From: Pandoraea horticolens
Lineage (GTDB): Bacteria > Pseudomonadota > Gammaproteobacteria > Burkholderiales > Burkholderiaceae
DNA length: 38,602 bases
Assembly: GCF_902459555.1 (NCBI RefSeq)
Contig: NZ_CABPSM010000027.1
Location: forward strand, 1 to 38,602
Direction of reading: 5' to 3'
Below, piece by piece: positions 26,664 through 34,446 of the stretch. The stretch's first letter is position 1, and every line of letters starts with the position of its first letter. The position numbers and the translations under genes are program-made. Below the pieces are notes generated by a model. The model was not told the origin of the DNA. It saw only the letters and a program-made list of their open reading frames with translations, and made no database searches.

Positions 26664-26672
26664 GATCATGTC

Positions 26673-27878
26673 ATGCCACGAATCGCCATCATCGGCGCCG
26701 GCATTACCGGCGTCACCACTGCGTATGCGCTCACGCAACGCGGTTATCAGGTCACCGTTTTCGATCGGCATCGCTATGCCGCGATGGAAACGTCGTTCGC
26801 CAACGGCGGGCAATTGTCCGCGAGCAATGCGGAAGTCTGGAACAGCCGCGCGACCGTGTTCAAGGGGCTGCGCTGGATGTTCACGCGCAATGCCCCGCTG
26901 CTGCTCAATCCGCGGCCGAGCTGGCACAAGTACAGCTGGATCGGCGAATTCCTGCGTCAGATTCCGCACTACCGCAATAACACGATCGAAACCGTGCGTC
27001 TCGCGATTGCGGCGCGCGAGCACCTGTTCGGTATCGCGGAGCGCGAGGGTATTCAGTTCGATCACGAGCGGCGCGGCATCCTGCATTTCTACGCCACGCG
27101 CAAGGAGCACGAGGCAGCAGCGCGCGTCAACGAACTGCTGCGCACCGGGGGACTCGACCGGCGGGCTGTCACGCCGGAGGAAATCAGAACCATCGAGCCG
27201 GCACTAAATGGCAGCTTCTTCGGCGGATTCTTTACGGAGTCCGATTCGACCGGTGACATCCACAAGTTCACGCGAGGCCTTTCGGCCGCGTGCGAACGGC
27301 TCGGCACGACGTTCCATTACGACACGGACGTGCAAGCGATCGATTCGCTCGACGGCGGCCGCATTGCGATTACCCGCACCGCAGGCCGTGATACGTTCGA
27401 TGGCGTTGTGATCTGCGCAGGCGTGGGAAGTCGGTCGCTCGCGGCCATGGTCGGCGACCACGTGAATGTCTATCCCGTGAAGGGTTATTCGATTACCGTG
27501 CATCTCGACGATGAGGCGAGCCGTCGAAGCGCGCCGTGGGTCAGCCTGCTCGACGATCACGCGAAAATCGTGACGAGCCGACTTGGCGTCGACCGCTTCC
27601 GCGTCGCGGGCACTGCGGAGTTCAATGGCGTGAACCGTGACATACGTGCGGATCGGGTGGAGCCGCTGGTTCAATGGACGCGTCGATACTTTCCGGGCGC
27701 TTCGACTGCGAGGGTAGTTCCGTGGGCCGGCCTGCGCCCCATGCTCCCGAGCATGCTGCCGCGCACGGGGCGTGGCAAACGCCCGGGGATTTTCTATAAC
27801 ACGGGGCACGGACATCTTGGTTGGACGCTCTCTGCTGCAACGGCGGAGGCTGTGTCGTCCTTGATAGATAATCGCTAG
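26673..27878 (+). CDS. DadA-type FAD-dependent D-amino acid/glycine dehydrogenase
   Basis: A 401-residue flavoprotein. FAD-binding GAGITG at residues 8-13 and Asp/Arg of VFDRH follow the DAO/DadA pattern; also ETSFANGGQLSASNAEVWN, WHKYSWIGEFLRQIP and C-terminal YNTGHGHLGWTLSAATAEAV, the DadA signature. Such enzymes oxidise the Calpha-N bond of small D-amino acids or glycine derivatives to the 2-oxo acid plus ammonia. Control by a glycine riboswitch points to glycine or a glycine derivative as the substrate. It ends the module; no terminator hairpin is obvious downstream. Confidence 0.9.
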   Translation: MPRIAIIGAGITGVTTAYALTQRGYQVTVFDRHRYAAMETSFANGGQLSASNAEVWNSRATVFKGLRWMFTRNAPLLLNPRPSWHKYSWIGEFLRQIPHYRNNTIETVRLAIAAREHLFGIAEREGIQFDHERRGILHFYATRKEHEAAARVNELLRTGGLDRRAVTPEEIRTIEPALNGSFFGGFFTESDSTGDIHKFTRGLSAACERLGTTFHYDTDVQAIDSLDGGRIAITRTAGRDTFDGVVICAGVGSRSLAAMVGDHVNVYPVKGYSITVHLDDEASRRSAPWVSLLDDHAKIVTSRLGVDRFRVAGTAEFNGVNRDIRADRVEPLVQWTRRYFPGASTARVVPWAGLRPMLPSMLPRTGRGKRPGIFYNTGHGHLGWTLSAATAEAVSSLIDNR

Positions 27879-27920
27879 CCCTCGGGCGACGAGTTCCGTC
27901 GGAACGTTGGGCCCGCACTC

Positions 27921-28007
27921 ATGACTGTTCGCTTCGGCAAACACCGGACCACATGGCTTGGCCTCATCGCCATGTGGTTCGTCGTGTTCGCTCCGATAAT
28001 CGGTCGG
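27921..28007 (+). pseudogene. Truncated DUF2946-like gene (first ~29 codons)
   Basis: ATG 27921 reads MTVRFGKHRTTWLGLIAMWF then VVFAPIIGR. A basic start followed by WLxLxAMxLxVxAPxxS is how DUF2946 proteins (small, copper/cation-linked membrane proteins) begin, but the His/Cys-rich rest is absent. The frame runs on into DNA that on the other strand encodes an integrase piece, so the gene has been cut at about 28007. Evidence is a short motif. Confidence 0.4.
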
Positions 28008-28106
28008 CTAACCGTTCGTCAGGAGCGCCGCTACGTGCAAGCCGTCGCGATCGCTCACCTTGAACATTTTTTCCTTAGGCGTCAGCGCGTCCAACTCACG
28101 GCTGGA
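28008..28106 (-). pseudogene. Relic of a tyrosine integrase N-terminus (DUF4102-type)
   Basis: On the minus strand the frame reads SSRELDALTPKEKMFKVSDR and then DGLHVAALLTNG and a stop. xLKPKEKxFKVSDxDGLYxxV is the arm-binding N-terminal start of P4-type integrases. Stop codons on both sides show it is a fragment; no catalytic part was found between here and the next gene. It marks the left limit of the foreign segment that carries the defence genes. Confidence 0.6.
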
Positions 28107-28272
28107 TCACTCCCACTCGATCATCAACAGACCGCCCAAACCCGCGTGGTTAAAGGATTTGGCTATGATCGAAATGGGCCTTTACCGTCGCTTTTACCGT
28201 CACCGCCGCATACCTTTTGCTGACGCGGGAGATGGGGCGATTGGCGAGGCGACGACTCTGGCAACACCATTA

Positions 28273-28557
28273 TCAATCAGCTTCAATTATACCGAACAGG
28301 CGACCGCACTTCATCAAGGCGACGGTGATTTGGGGATTGTTGCTCCAGTCGTAACCTAGATACGACCACAGCAAGTTATCCAAATATCCTGGCGTGACCT
28401 TCAACGCTTGCTCGGCACCGCAGCAGAAAAGAACCCGACTGCCCTCCCCGGCATCACGCCTCTCCGTCCTTGCCTTGGTCACAAGCCGACAGGCGATCAT
28501 ACCGCCCCAGATGTCAGAAACTAATGCATCATTTCTCTGTTCCGAGAAGTGTCCCAT
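28273..28557 (-). CDS. Small open frame of unknown function (doubtful)
   Basis: A 94-residue frame with four Cys, containing LWSYLGYDWSNNPQITVALM. I recognise no family, and there is no convincing ribosome site before ATG 28557. It may be a real small gene or part of the same decayed island DNA as the integrase relic. Listed because the surrounding 870 bp have no better gene. Confidence 0.25.
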   Translation of the reverse strand: MGHFSEQRNDALVSDIWGGMIACRLVTKARTERRDAGEGSRVLFCCGAEQALKVTPGYLDNLLWSYLGYDWSNNPQITVALMKCGRLFGIIEAD

Positions 28558-28750
28558 GAATACGTTAACCGGAAACCATCCTGCAACAAGCCCAATCCCT
28601 CCCTGAGGGGATGCTGTCGCCTAGGAAATCCTGCACTTGGGAAGCCAGTTGGCGATGGATGAGGCGTTCTCACCGCTGACCAGCGGTTGGCCCATTGCTG
28701 CGCGTGGTCGCGGTACCTACATTTTCAAAGATGTGGAATAAAGAGGCGAA
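28558..28750. other. Upstream region of the defence cluster
   Basis: Holds a near-perfect 14-bp palindrome, CCGCTG-AC-CAGCGG (28673-28686), about 65 bp before the start of the next gene, which could be an operator. No other feature is recognisable. Confidence 0.4.
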
Positions 28751-29221
28751 ATGGAAGGACACAATTTCGAGAATTTGCGGGCTCATATCGTCCCCCTGTC
28801 CGTGTCGCAGCGCTTCGACATCGCCCGCACCGAATGGTCCTTGGTCGCAGTCGAAATCAGCGAAGAATTCGACCATTGTCCATGCGGACAAGAAATTAAA
28901 GAGCATTGCTACATCCGAAACCGTCTCAACGGAAACGAGACCTATGTTGGCAATGTCTGCATCAACCGCTTCATCCAAATTGACACTGGCAACCTGTTCG
29001 ACGGGCTCAAGCGAATCGCGAAAGACTTAACCGCCAACGCCAACAATGACCTCATCGAGCATGCCTACCGCATGGGCTACCTCTACAGCGAGAAGGAATA
29101 CACGTTCCTGAAGCAGACGATGCGGAAGAGAAATCTCTCAGACGCGCAGATCGCGTGGAAGACCAAAATAAACAGGCGGATTGTGGCTCAAACTGTGGTT
29201 CGGAAACGTACCGTAAGATGA
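28751..29221 (+). CDS. Small Cys-containing protein next to the Gabija genes, unknown function
   Basis: A 156-residue soluble protein. The centre carries CPCGQEIKEHCYIRNRLNGN followed by ETYVGNVCINRF: a CxC, a HCYI.N and a GNVCI.RF element that could form a small zinc site or a stabilising knot. The C-terminus is basic and helical. I recall similar 'CxCG...HC.I.N...VG..CI..F' proteins only as hypothetical. GAGG lies 4 nt before ATG 28751. It ends 63 bp before gajA in the same direction, so it may belong to the same transcript and be an accessory of the system. Confidence 0.7.
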   Translation: MEGHNFENLRAHIVPLSVSQRFDIARTEWSLVAVEISEEFDHCPCGQEIKEHCYIRNRLNGNETYVGNVCINRFIQIDTGNLFDGLKRIAKDLTANANNDLIEHAYRMGYLYSEKEYTFLKQTMRKRNLSDAQIAWKTKINRRIVAQTVVRKRTVR

Positions 29222-29284
29222 TGCGTATGCGCCCCGTCATTGAATGAAAACCAACGGGCGCAACTCTCGGGGGAACGCACGCAA

Positions 29285-31270
29285 ATGTATATCGAACAGC
29301 TTCTTCTAACGAATTTCCGTTGCTTCGGGCCGGCTGGCACATCAATCGATTTGACGAGCGGTCTTACGACTTTCGTGGGAGTCAACGGCGCCGGCAAGAC
29401 GGCTGCGCTACAAGCGCTCCAGCGCCTCTTCGGGATCACTGGCGAGCAGCGACGCCTTCGTCGCCAAGATTTTCATGTGCCTGCAGCTGAGCCTGCGCCA
29501 CCTCTCCAACGCGCACTCACTCTTGAGGCGATTCTGGCATTTCCGGAGCTAGACGAGGCGGACGCCAACGCTGGGGCGATCCCGGAATTCTTTCAGCAGA
29601 TGGCAGCGGACGACGCCGGACAGCTGAAATGTCGGCTCCGCCTCGAAGCTACCTGGATCGATGACGGCTCGCTTGAAGGCGCCATAGAGCAAAAATATTG
29701 GGCGATCCGTACCCTCGGCGCCTTCGCTGAAGCCGACTGCATCGAACTCAAGGCACTCGACCGCGCTCGTATCCAAATGATCTATGTGCCCGCATCACGC
29801 GATGGCACCTCCCAGGTCACGTCCTTCCTGCGCGGCCGCCTCTGGCGTGCAATCAACTGGTCACAAGGTGTAAGGCGAAGCTTCGCCGACGCAGGCAGCG
29901 CTCTCAATGGCGCATTTGCAGCAGAGCCCGCCGTCGATATCGTTGTGGGCGCGGTTACACGGCGGTGGCAGCAAGTTCACACAGCGGGTACCGATACGAC
30001 ACCGCTGTTTCGTCCGATCGACCTGCGCTTCGAAGAGGCCATCCGCAAGGTCGAGGTTGTCTTCCGTCCCGACGAGGCAGGCCGCGAGCGAGCGCTCGAT
30101 GATCTTAGCGATGGACAGCGTTCGCTCTTCCATCTGGCGATGACGGCCGCCACCCTGGATATTGAAGCCAATATCGCTGCAAACGCCGCCGCAGGCTTTC
30201 AGCCAGGGGGCGTTCCCCTCCCTGGCCTTACGCTCATTGCCGTGGAGGAGCCGGAGAACAACCTCGCTCCTTTTTACCTGTCGCGCATCGTTCGCCAGAT
30301 TGAGGAGCTAACCGCCGGTCCACGCGCGCAGGCGGTGATCTCGAGTCACTCGGCAAGCATCCTCGCACGCGTTGATCCCGCTCAGGTCAGGCATTTCCGC
30401 CTAAACCCAGTCGACCGCACGGCGCGCGTGCGCGCGATCCGTCTTCCGCAGGATCAGGAGGAAGCATCAAAGTTTATACGCGAGGCAGTCCGCACCTACC
30501 CGGAACTTTACTTCGCACGCTTTGCCGTCCTAGGCGAAGGCGCCTCAGAGGAGGTGGTACTGCCGCGCCTTGCTGAAGCGATGAATCTCGACATCGACCG
30601 CTCGTTCGTCGCCGTAGTTCCGCTCGGCGGCCGTCACGTCAATCACCTGTGGCGACTTCTGACCGATCTCGACATTCCGCACGCGACCCTTCTCGACCTC
30701 GATTGGGGACGTGACGGCGGCGGCTGGGGACGCATCAAGACCGCATGCACCCAGCTCCTCGCGGTCGGCGTCGCACCTCAGGCCATCTTTGCACAACCAA
30801 GTCCTGCCGGTCCGGCTGCCGACCTCGCGACGTTTGATAGGAATCCCGCCGAGGATTTTGCTGGTTTGACGAACTGGGCAAACGCGCTTCGCCAGCACAA
30901 CGTATTCTTCTGCACTCCGCTCGATCTTGATTACTCGATGCTGCGGGCATTTCCTGGGGCCTATCAAGTTCTAGAACCCGGACGACAAGGTCCATCACAA
31001 CGAGGAAACCCACGCACCGCCGTTCTTGGCGAGGAAGGTCGCCATGGCCTTTACGGCGCGGAACATGAGCAATTGCTGCGCTGGTATCGTTATCTGTTCC
31101 TTGGTCGAGGCAAACCCAGCACCCACGTTCGCGTATTGAGCGACCAGACTTCACAGGCGCTGACAGCTGGTGCGCCGGAAGAATTGCGCGCCCTTCTGAC
31201 CTCGATCTCTGCTCGCCTTGCGCCGCCCCCTCCACCGCCGCAGAACCAACACCAACCCCCGGCGGCCTGA
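29285..31270 (+). CDS. gajA: Gabija protein GajA-like: OLD-family ATPase-TOPRIM endonuclease
   Basis: A 661-residue protein. The N-terminal SMC/ABC-like ATPase has Walker A VGVNGAGKT (31-39), a signature LSDGQRS (about 273-279), Walker B TLIAVEEPE (about 316-323) and the H-loop SSHSA (about 353). The C-terminal TOPRIM nuclease has the Glu motif VLGEGASEE (about 415) and the Asp motif DLDWGRD (about 470). In Gabija, GajA nicks DNA in a sequence-dependent way and is held inactive by nucleotide. ATG 29285 (MYIEQLLLTNFRCF) is the usual family start, though the frame is open 15 codons further up. gajB begins 2 bp after its stop. Longer than the Bacillus prototype; C-terminal tail is Pro-rich. Confidence 0.88.
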   Translation: MYIEQLLLTNFRCFGPAGTSIDLTSGLTTFVGVNGAGKTAALQALQRLFGITGEQRRLRRQDFHVPAAEPAPPLQRALTLEAILAFPELDEADANAGAIPEFFQQMAADDAGQLKCRLRLEATWIDDGSLEGAIEQKYWAIRTLGAFAEADCIELKALDRARIQMIYVPASRDGTSQVTSFLRGRLWRAINWSQGVRRSFADAGSALNGAFAAEPAVDIVVGAVTRRWQQVHTAGTDTTPLFRPIDLRFEEAIRKVEVVFRPDEAGRERALDDLSDGQRSLFHLAMTAATLDIEANIAANAAAGFQPGGVPLPGLTLIAVEEPENNLAPFYLSRIVRQIEELTAGPRAQAVISSHSASILARVDPAQVRHFRLNPVDRTARVRAIRLPQDQEEASKFIREAVRTYPELYFARFAVLGEGASEEVVLPRLAEAMNLDIDRSFVAVVPLGGRHVNHLWRLLTDLDIPHATLLDLDWGRDGGGWGRIKTACTQLLAVGVAPQAIFAQPSPAGPAADLATFDRNPAEDFAGLTNWANALRQHNVFFCTPLDLDYSMLRAFPGAYQVLEPGRQGPSQRGNPRTAVLGEEGRHGLYGAEHEQLLRWYRYLFLGRGKPSTHVRVLSDQTSQALTAGAPEELRALLTSISARLAPPPPPPQNQHQPPAA

Positions 31271-31272
31271 CC

Positions 31273-33156
31273 ATGGCGCTCGTCCGGCCAGAAGACTGGC
31301 GCCCGAGAGGCATCGAAGACCTAGAGCCTGAAGCGTGGCGGGCATTGCGGCAACATGGCTCCGCCTGTGTCTTTGCCGGGCCTGGCGCTGGAAAAACCGA
31401 GTTTCTCGCTCAGCGTGCTGCTTTCCTGCTCGAGACGGGGCGCTGCCCTACGCCCTACCGCATACTCGCTATCTCGTTCAAGAGCGACGCCGCGAGTAAC
31501 TTGGCCGCACGAGTGCACAAACGCTGCCCGCCCGAACTTTCGCACCGTTTCACTTCATTGACCTTCGACGCTTTCACGAAAAGTCTGGTCGACCGGTTTC
31601 TGACGGCGATACCAGCCGATTGGCGCCCTAGCCGGCCCTATGACATAGCGTTTCCGAACTTCCGCCAACTAACAGGTTTCCTTCAGGACTCGCTCCTGAA
31701 CGCGCCCAACCCGTGGAAGGCGGACGTCGCCGGTCTTAGTGCCAGCGATTTCGAATCGCACCACGCGGGGGCATATCGGCTTCCTATCGCGCGCGCGGCT
31801 GCGCAATCTGGAACCGAATTGACCATCCAACGATGGTGGGCGAGCCAGCTCGCCGCCCAACCTTGCTCGCGCATGACGTTCGTCAGCCTCAATCGGCTCG
31901 CCGAACTATTGTTGCGCGCCAGTCCCCATATTCAACGAGCCCTGCAACTCACATATCCCTTCGTCTTCGTCGACGAGTTCCAGGACACGACCTACGCGCA
32001 ATATGACTTCCTGCTGTCGGCATTCCAGGGCGCGGACGTCGCGATCACGGCCGTTGGCGACGACAAGCAACGGATCATGACGTGGGCGGGCGCGCGAGCA
32101 GATGCGTTTGAGCGTTTTGAAGCGGACTTTGCAGCAGTGCGTATCCCCCTCCTCTTCAATTTCAGATCCTCGCCCGATCTCGTGCGCATTCAGCACGTAG
32201 TCGCCCGGGCCTTAGACCCGAATGCTGCTGCCACCGTCGCCCAAGCCGCGCGGCAAGTCGCTGGAGACGTCGCCCAAGTCTGGAACAGTCCCAGCAAGGC
32301 CCGTGAGGCCGAATACCTCGGCCAGTGGCTCGCGAACGATATGGCCGCTCGCGGTCGCGCGCCTCGGGATTACGCCATTCTTGTTAAGCAAAAGTCCGAC
32401 GACTACGAGGCCGATCTCGCCGAACCACTCGCGAGAGCAGGCTTGCGCCTCCGCAACGAGAGTCACGCGCTCGGTCGCACGACGTTGCAGGATCTTCTGA
32501 CCGACACATTTGCGAAGATCGCTGTGGCGTTCCTTCGCTTGGGCTCGACGCGGCGTGCCGCGGATTCGTGGCAGCTCGCCTCAACAGCTCTGCTCGAAAT
32601 CCGCGCCATTGCAGATGGCGACAATGGCGGCGAGACTCGCACTGAGGACGAACTCACGACCTTCATCGCAACACTGCGCGCCGACATGGCCAACTTGCCA
32701 CCGTCTGCAGCCTCTGCGCAAGCATTCGCCGACCGTGTTTATGCATTCTTAAACCTAGCTGCCATCGCGCGGACATATGTCGAATATTCGACCGGTGACC
32801 TTCTCTCCATCATGGCGGAAGCCTTCAAACTGCACGTCGCCGCCTCAGCGAACGGAGCGCCGACATGGACCGGTACGCTCGACGTATTCGAAGGCCTGGG
32901 CCAGATTCCATTGATGACAGTCCACAAAAGCAAGGGGCTTGAGTACGACACGATTGTCTTTGTTGGTCTCGACGATCAGGCATGGTGGGCGCACAGGCCC
33001 GGAAACCCAGAGGGTCTCGCAACATTCTTCGTCGCGCTCTCCCGCGCAAAGCAGCGCGCGATCTTTGCATTCTGTCGTGAGCGCGGCCGGAGGCAACGCG
33101 TGGCTGAGTTGTTCCAGCTTCTAACAGAAGCTGGAGTACCGGAGATAGCAATATAA
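31273..33156 (+). CDS. gajB: Gabija protein GajB-like: UvrD/PcrA-type SF1 helicase
   Basis: A 627-residue SF1A helicase with full motif set: Walker A FAGPGAGKT (34-42), Ia LAISFKSDAA, II FVDEFQDT (about 231-238), III VGDDKQRIMTWAGA (about 261), IV LLFNFRSSPDLV, V MTVHKSKGLEYD (about 547) and VI VALSRAKQRAIFAF (about 586). In Gabija, GajB senses DNA ends made by GajA and hydrolyses ATP/dATP, depleting nucleotides. It follows gajA by 2 bp, hence one operon. Somewhat longer than the prototype GajB (about 490). Confidence 0.9.
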   Translation: MALVRPEDWRPRGIEDLEPEAWRALRQHGSACVFAGPGAGKTEFLAQRAAFLLETGRCPTPYRILAISFKSDAASNLAARVHKRCPPELSHRFTSLTFDAFTKSLVDRFLTAIPADWRPSRPYDIAFPNFRQLTGFLQDSLLNAPNPWKADVAGLSASDFESHHAGAYRLPIARAAAQSGTELTIQRWWASQLAAQPCSRMTFVSLNRLAELLLRASPHIQRALQLTYPFVFVDEFQDTTYAQYDFLLSAFQGADVAITAVGDDKQRIMTWAGARADAFERFEADFAAVRIPLLFNFRSSPDLVRIQHVVARALDPNAAATVAQAARQVAGDVAQVWNSPSKAREAEYLGQWLANDMAARGRAPRDYAILVKQKSDDYEADLAEPLARAGLRLRNESHALGRTTLQDLLTDTFAKIAVAFLRLGSTRRAADSWQLASTALLEIRAIADGDNGGETRTEDELTTFIATLRADMANLPPSAASAQAFADRVYAFLNLAAIARTYVEYSTGDLLSIMAEAFKLHVAASANGAPTWTGTLDVFEGLGQIPLMTVHKSKGLEYDTIVFVGLDDQAWWAHRPGNPEGLATFFVALSRAKQRAIFAFCRERGRRQRVAELFQLLTEAGVPEIAI

Positions 33157-33207
33157 TCCTCACCAAGCGACTCGCCCTGCTTATTCGGCAGTACGCGTAA
33201 TTCAGAT

Positions 33208-33266
33208 TCGGGCTCAAAATCCTCCGCCGCAAGGCTTGTCTGTTCGAATCTGGCCTCGGGGCACCA
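33208..33266 (+). pseudogene. 3' remnant of tRNA-Leu(CAA), probable attachment-site scar
   Basis: The stretch carries an anticodon loop CTCAAAA (33213-33219, anticodon CAA), the Leu-type variable arm CGCCGCAAGGC, a TTCGAAT T-loop (33243-33249) and CTCGGGGCACCA ending in encoded CCA. This is the 3' part of Burkholderiaceae tRNA-Leu(CAA) as I remember it. The anticodon and T stems have mismatches, the acceptor strand has an extra G, and no matching 5' half (GCCCCG...) precedes it, so it is not functional. Confidence 0.7.
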
Positions 33267-33272
33267 ATTCGG

Positions 33273-33303
33273 AGCCGCCCCCATGTAGACAGGGGCGGCT
33301 TTT
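33273..33303 (+). terminator. Rho-independent terminator behind the tRNA remnant
   Basis: Stem AGCCGCCCC (33273-33281) / GGGGCGGCT (33292-33300), 10-nt loop, then TTT. It probably once ended the tRNA-Leu transcript and may now also end the Gabija operon. Confidence 0.85.
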
Positions 33304-33347
33304 ACTGTCTGAAGCTATGCTGTGCCTTACCAATCAACGGGATATGC

Positions 33348-34337
33348 ATGCACTACATCGACGAGTTCCGCAAAGAGTTCCAGCAATGTACCGTCTTAGG
33401 TACGCCCAGTCCCCAGCACGCCATAGATCTGGCCAGTTGGCTTAAGGCTCAGGGTATTCAACTTTTCAAAGATGCATTCGCGCAGGAAACCAATCACTCC
33501 GTCCCCGACCTTCCTGACGAGAGGTTGATCGAACAAGCCTACCCAAAGGGCCTGAACGAGATCGACAAGAAACAGGCACAGCAAGCCTTCTATGCGTCCA
33601 ATGCCAAGATATTCTCCGAAACCTGTGCATGGATTGCTGAAGGTGTAATCAATGCCAGTACCGATGCTCGAAGCGAACCCTTCGCGTACCAGCATTACTC
33701 ACTACTTCGAAATCTCGCGCTAGATGCCCAAACGCTTTTGGATGATTGGGCTGCCCTAACCCAAGAAACCCCAGCGATGTATGGCATTTGGAAAAATTCG
33801 CTGCACGATTTTTTCCAGATCTCACATGCGGCTGAGCAGTTAATGTTCGGAGGTTCTCCGTTCTTTGCCTTCGCAGACCTTGCAACTGATTCGGGAGCCG
33901 CACTGCTCCGCGTGGCGCTCGAAACCAGGATACGCTTTGGCTTCGGACTACTGGGCGTTCTCGATCGATCGAATCAAACAGTCCTACCGCTCAACATGAG
34001 TAAAGTTTTGGCGGCAATCAAGCTACATGAGAGCAAGTTCAAACTAGCAATTCCACTACAACACATAGAGCGAATCTATAGCTGGTCAAACATCTACGTG
34101 CATGTAGGTTTGAAGCACTTTACCTGGTCGCCAATTTTTGCCCTTAAATACCTAAATCCCCTGCTTCGAGGCGGAGACTATCCTGGTGGGACGGGCGTGA
34201 ATGCGGGGATATATATTGACAAAGCAACGCTGCTCGACATTCAAAAAGAAGCGGAGACAGCGTACCAACTCGATACAACAAAATTTGAGCTTGTAACCAT
34301 TTCTCCCGAACGATGCTCGGCCATTTTGAAACCGTAG
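33348..34337 (+). CDS. Protein of unknown function, AT-richer than surroundings
   Basis: A 329-residue, mostly helical soluble protein; I do not recognise a named family. A central segment ALLRVALETRIRFGFGLLGV and a later IERIYSWSNIYVHVGLKHF resemble the helical core of HEPN-like or 'LRxxxE...WSNxYVHxG' hypothetical proteins, but the RX4-6H catalytic motif of HEPN nucleases is not seen (the spacing is Rx9H). Base composition is visibly lower in GC than the backbone and the trb genes. It lies between the tRNA scar and the conjugation operon, so it is horizontally acquired cargo; a defence role is possible but unsupported. Confidence 0.75.
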   Translation: MHYIDEFRKEFQQCTVLGTPSPQHAIDLASWLKAQGIQLFKDAFAQETNHSVPDLPDERLIEQAYPKGLNEIDKKQAQQAFYASNAKIFSETCAWIAEGVINASTDARSEPFAYQHYSLLRNLALDAQTLLDDWAALTQETPAMYGIWKNSLHDFFQISHAAEQLMFGGSPFFAFADLATDSGAALLRVALETRIRFGFGLLGVLDRSNQTVLPLNMSKVLAAIKLHESKFKLAIPLQHIERIYSWSNIYVHVGLKHFTWSPIFALKYLNPLLRGGDYPGGTGVNAGIYIDKATLLDIQKEAETAYQLDTTKFELVTISPERCSAILKP

Positions 34338-34446
34338 CTTGTCTGAGCTTCTCAGTCCGGAAACCCTTGTGCCAAGGGACTACAAGCAACGCGCCTAGAA
34401 ATTAGGCAAAAGATGTGTATAACGCAATGCCATAAGAGACCATTCC

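Noticed and set aside
28060-28359. Plus-strand frame of 99 codons
   Set aside because: No start signal or family; it overlaps the integrase relic region on the other strand.
29241-29247. ATGAAAA as a Tn4371-type attachment heptamer (TTTTCAT)
   Set aside because: A 7-mer is expected by chance several times in 38 kb, and no paired copy at a plausible distance was identified.
29240-29284. Upstream start for gajA
   Set aside because: The 15 extra residues do not fit the family, whose proteins begin at the M-Y-I-E-Q-L-x-L-x-N-F strand.
33348-34337. HEPN ribonuclease assignment
   Set aside because: The helical pattern is suggestive, but the RX4-6H catalytic motif is absent (R and H are nine residues apart).
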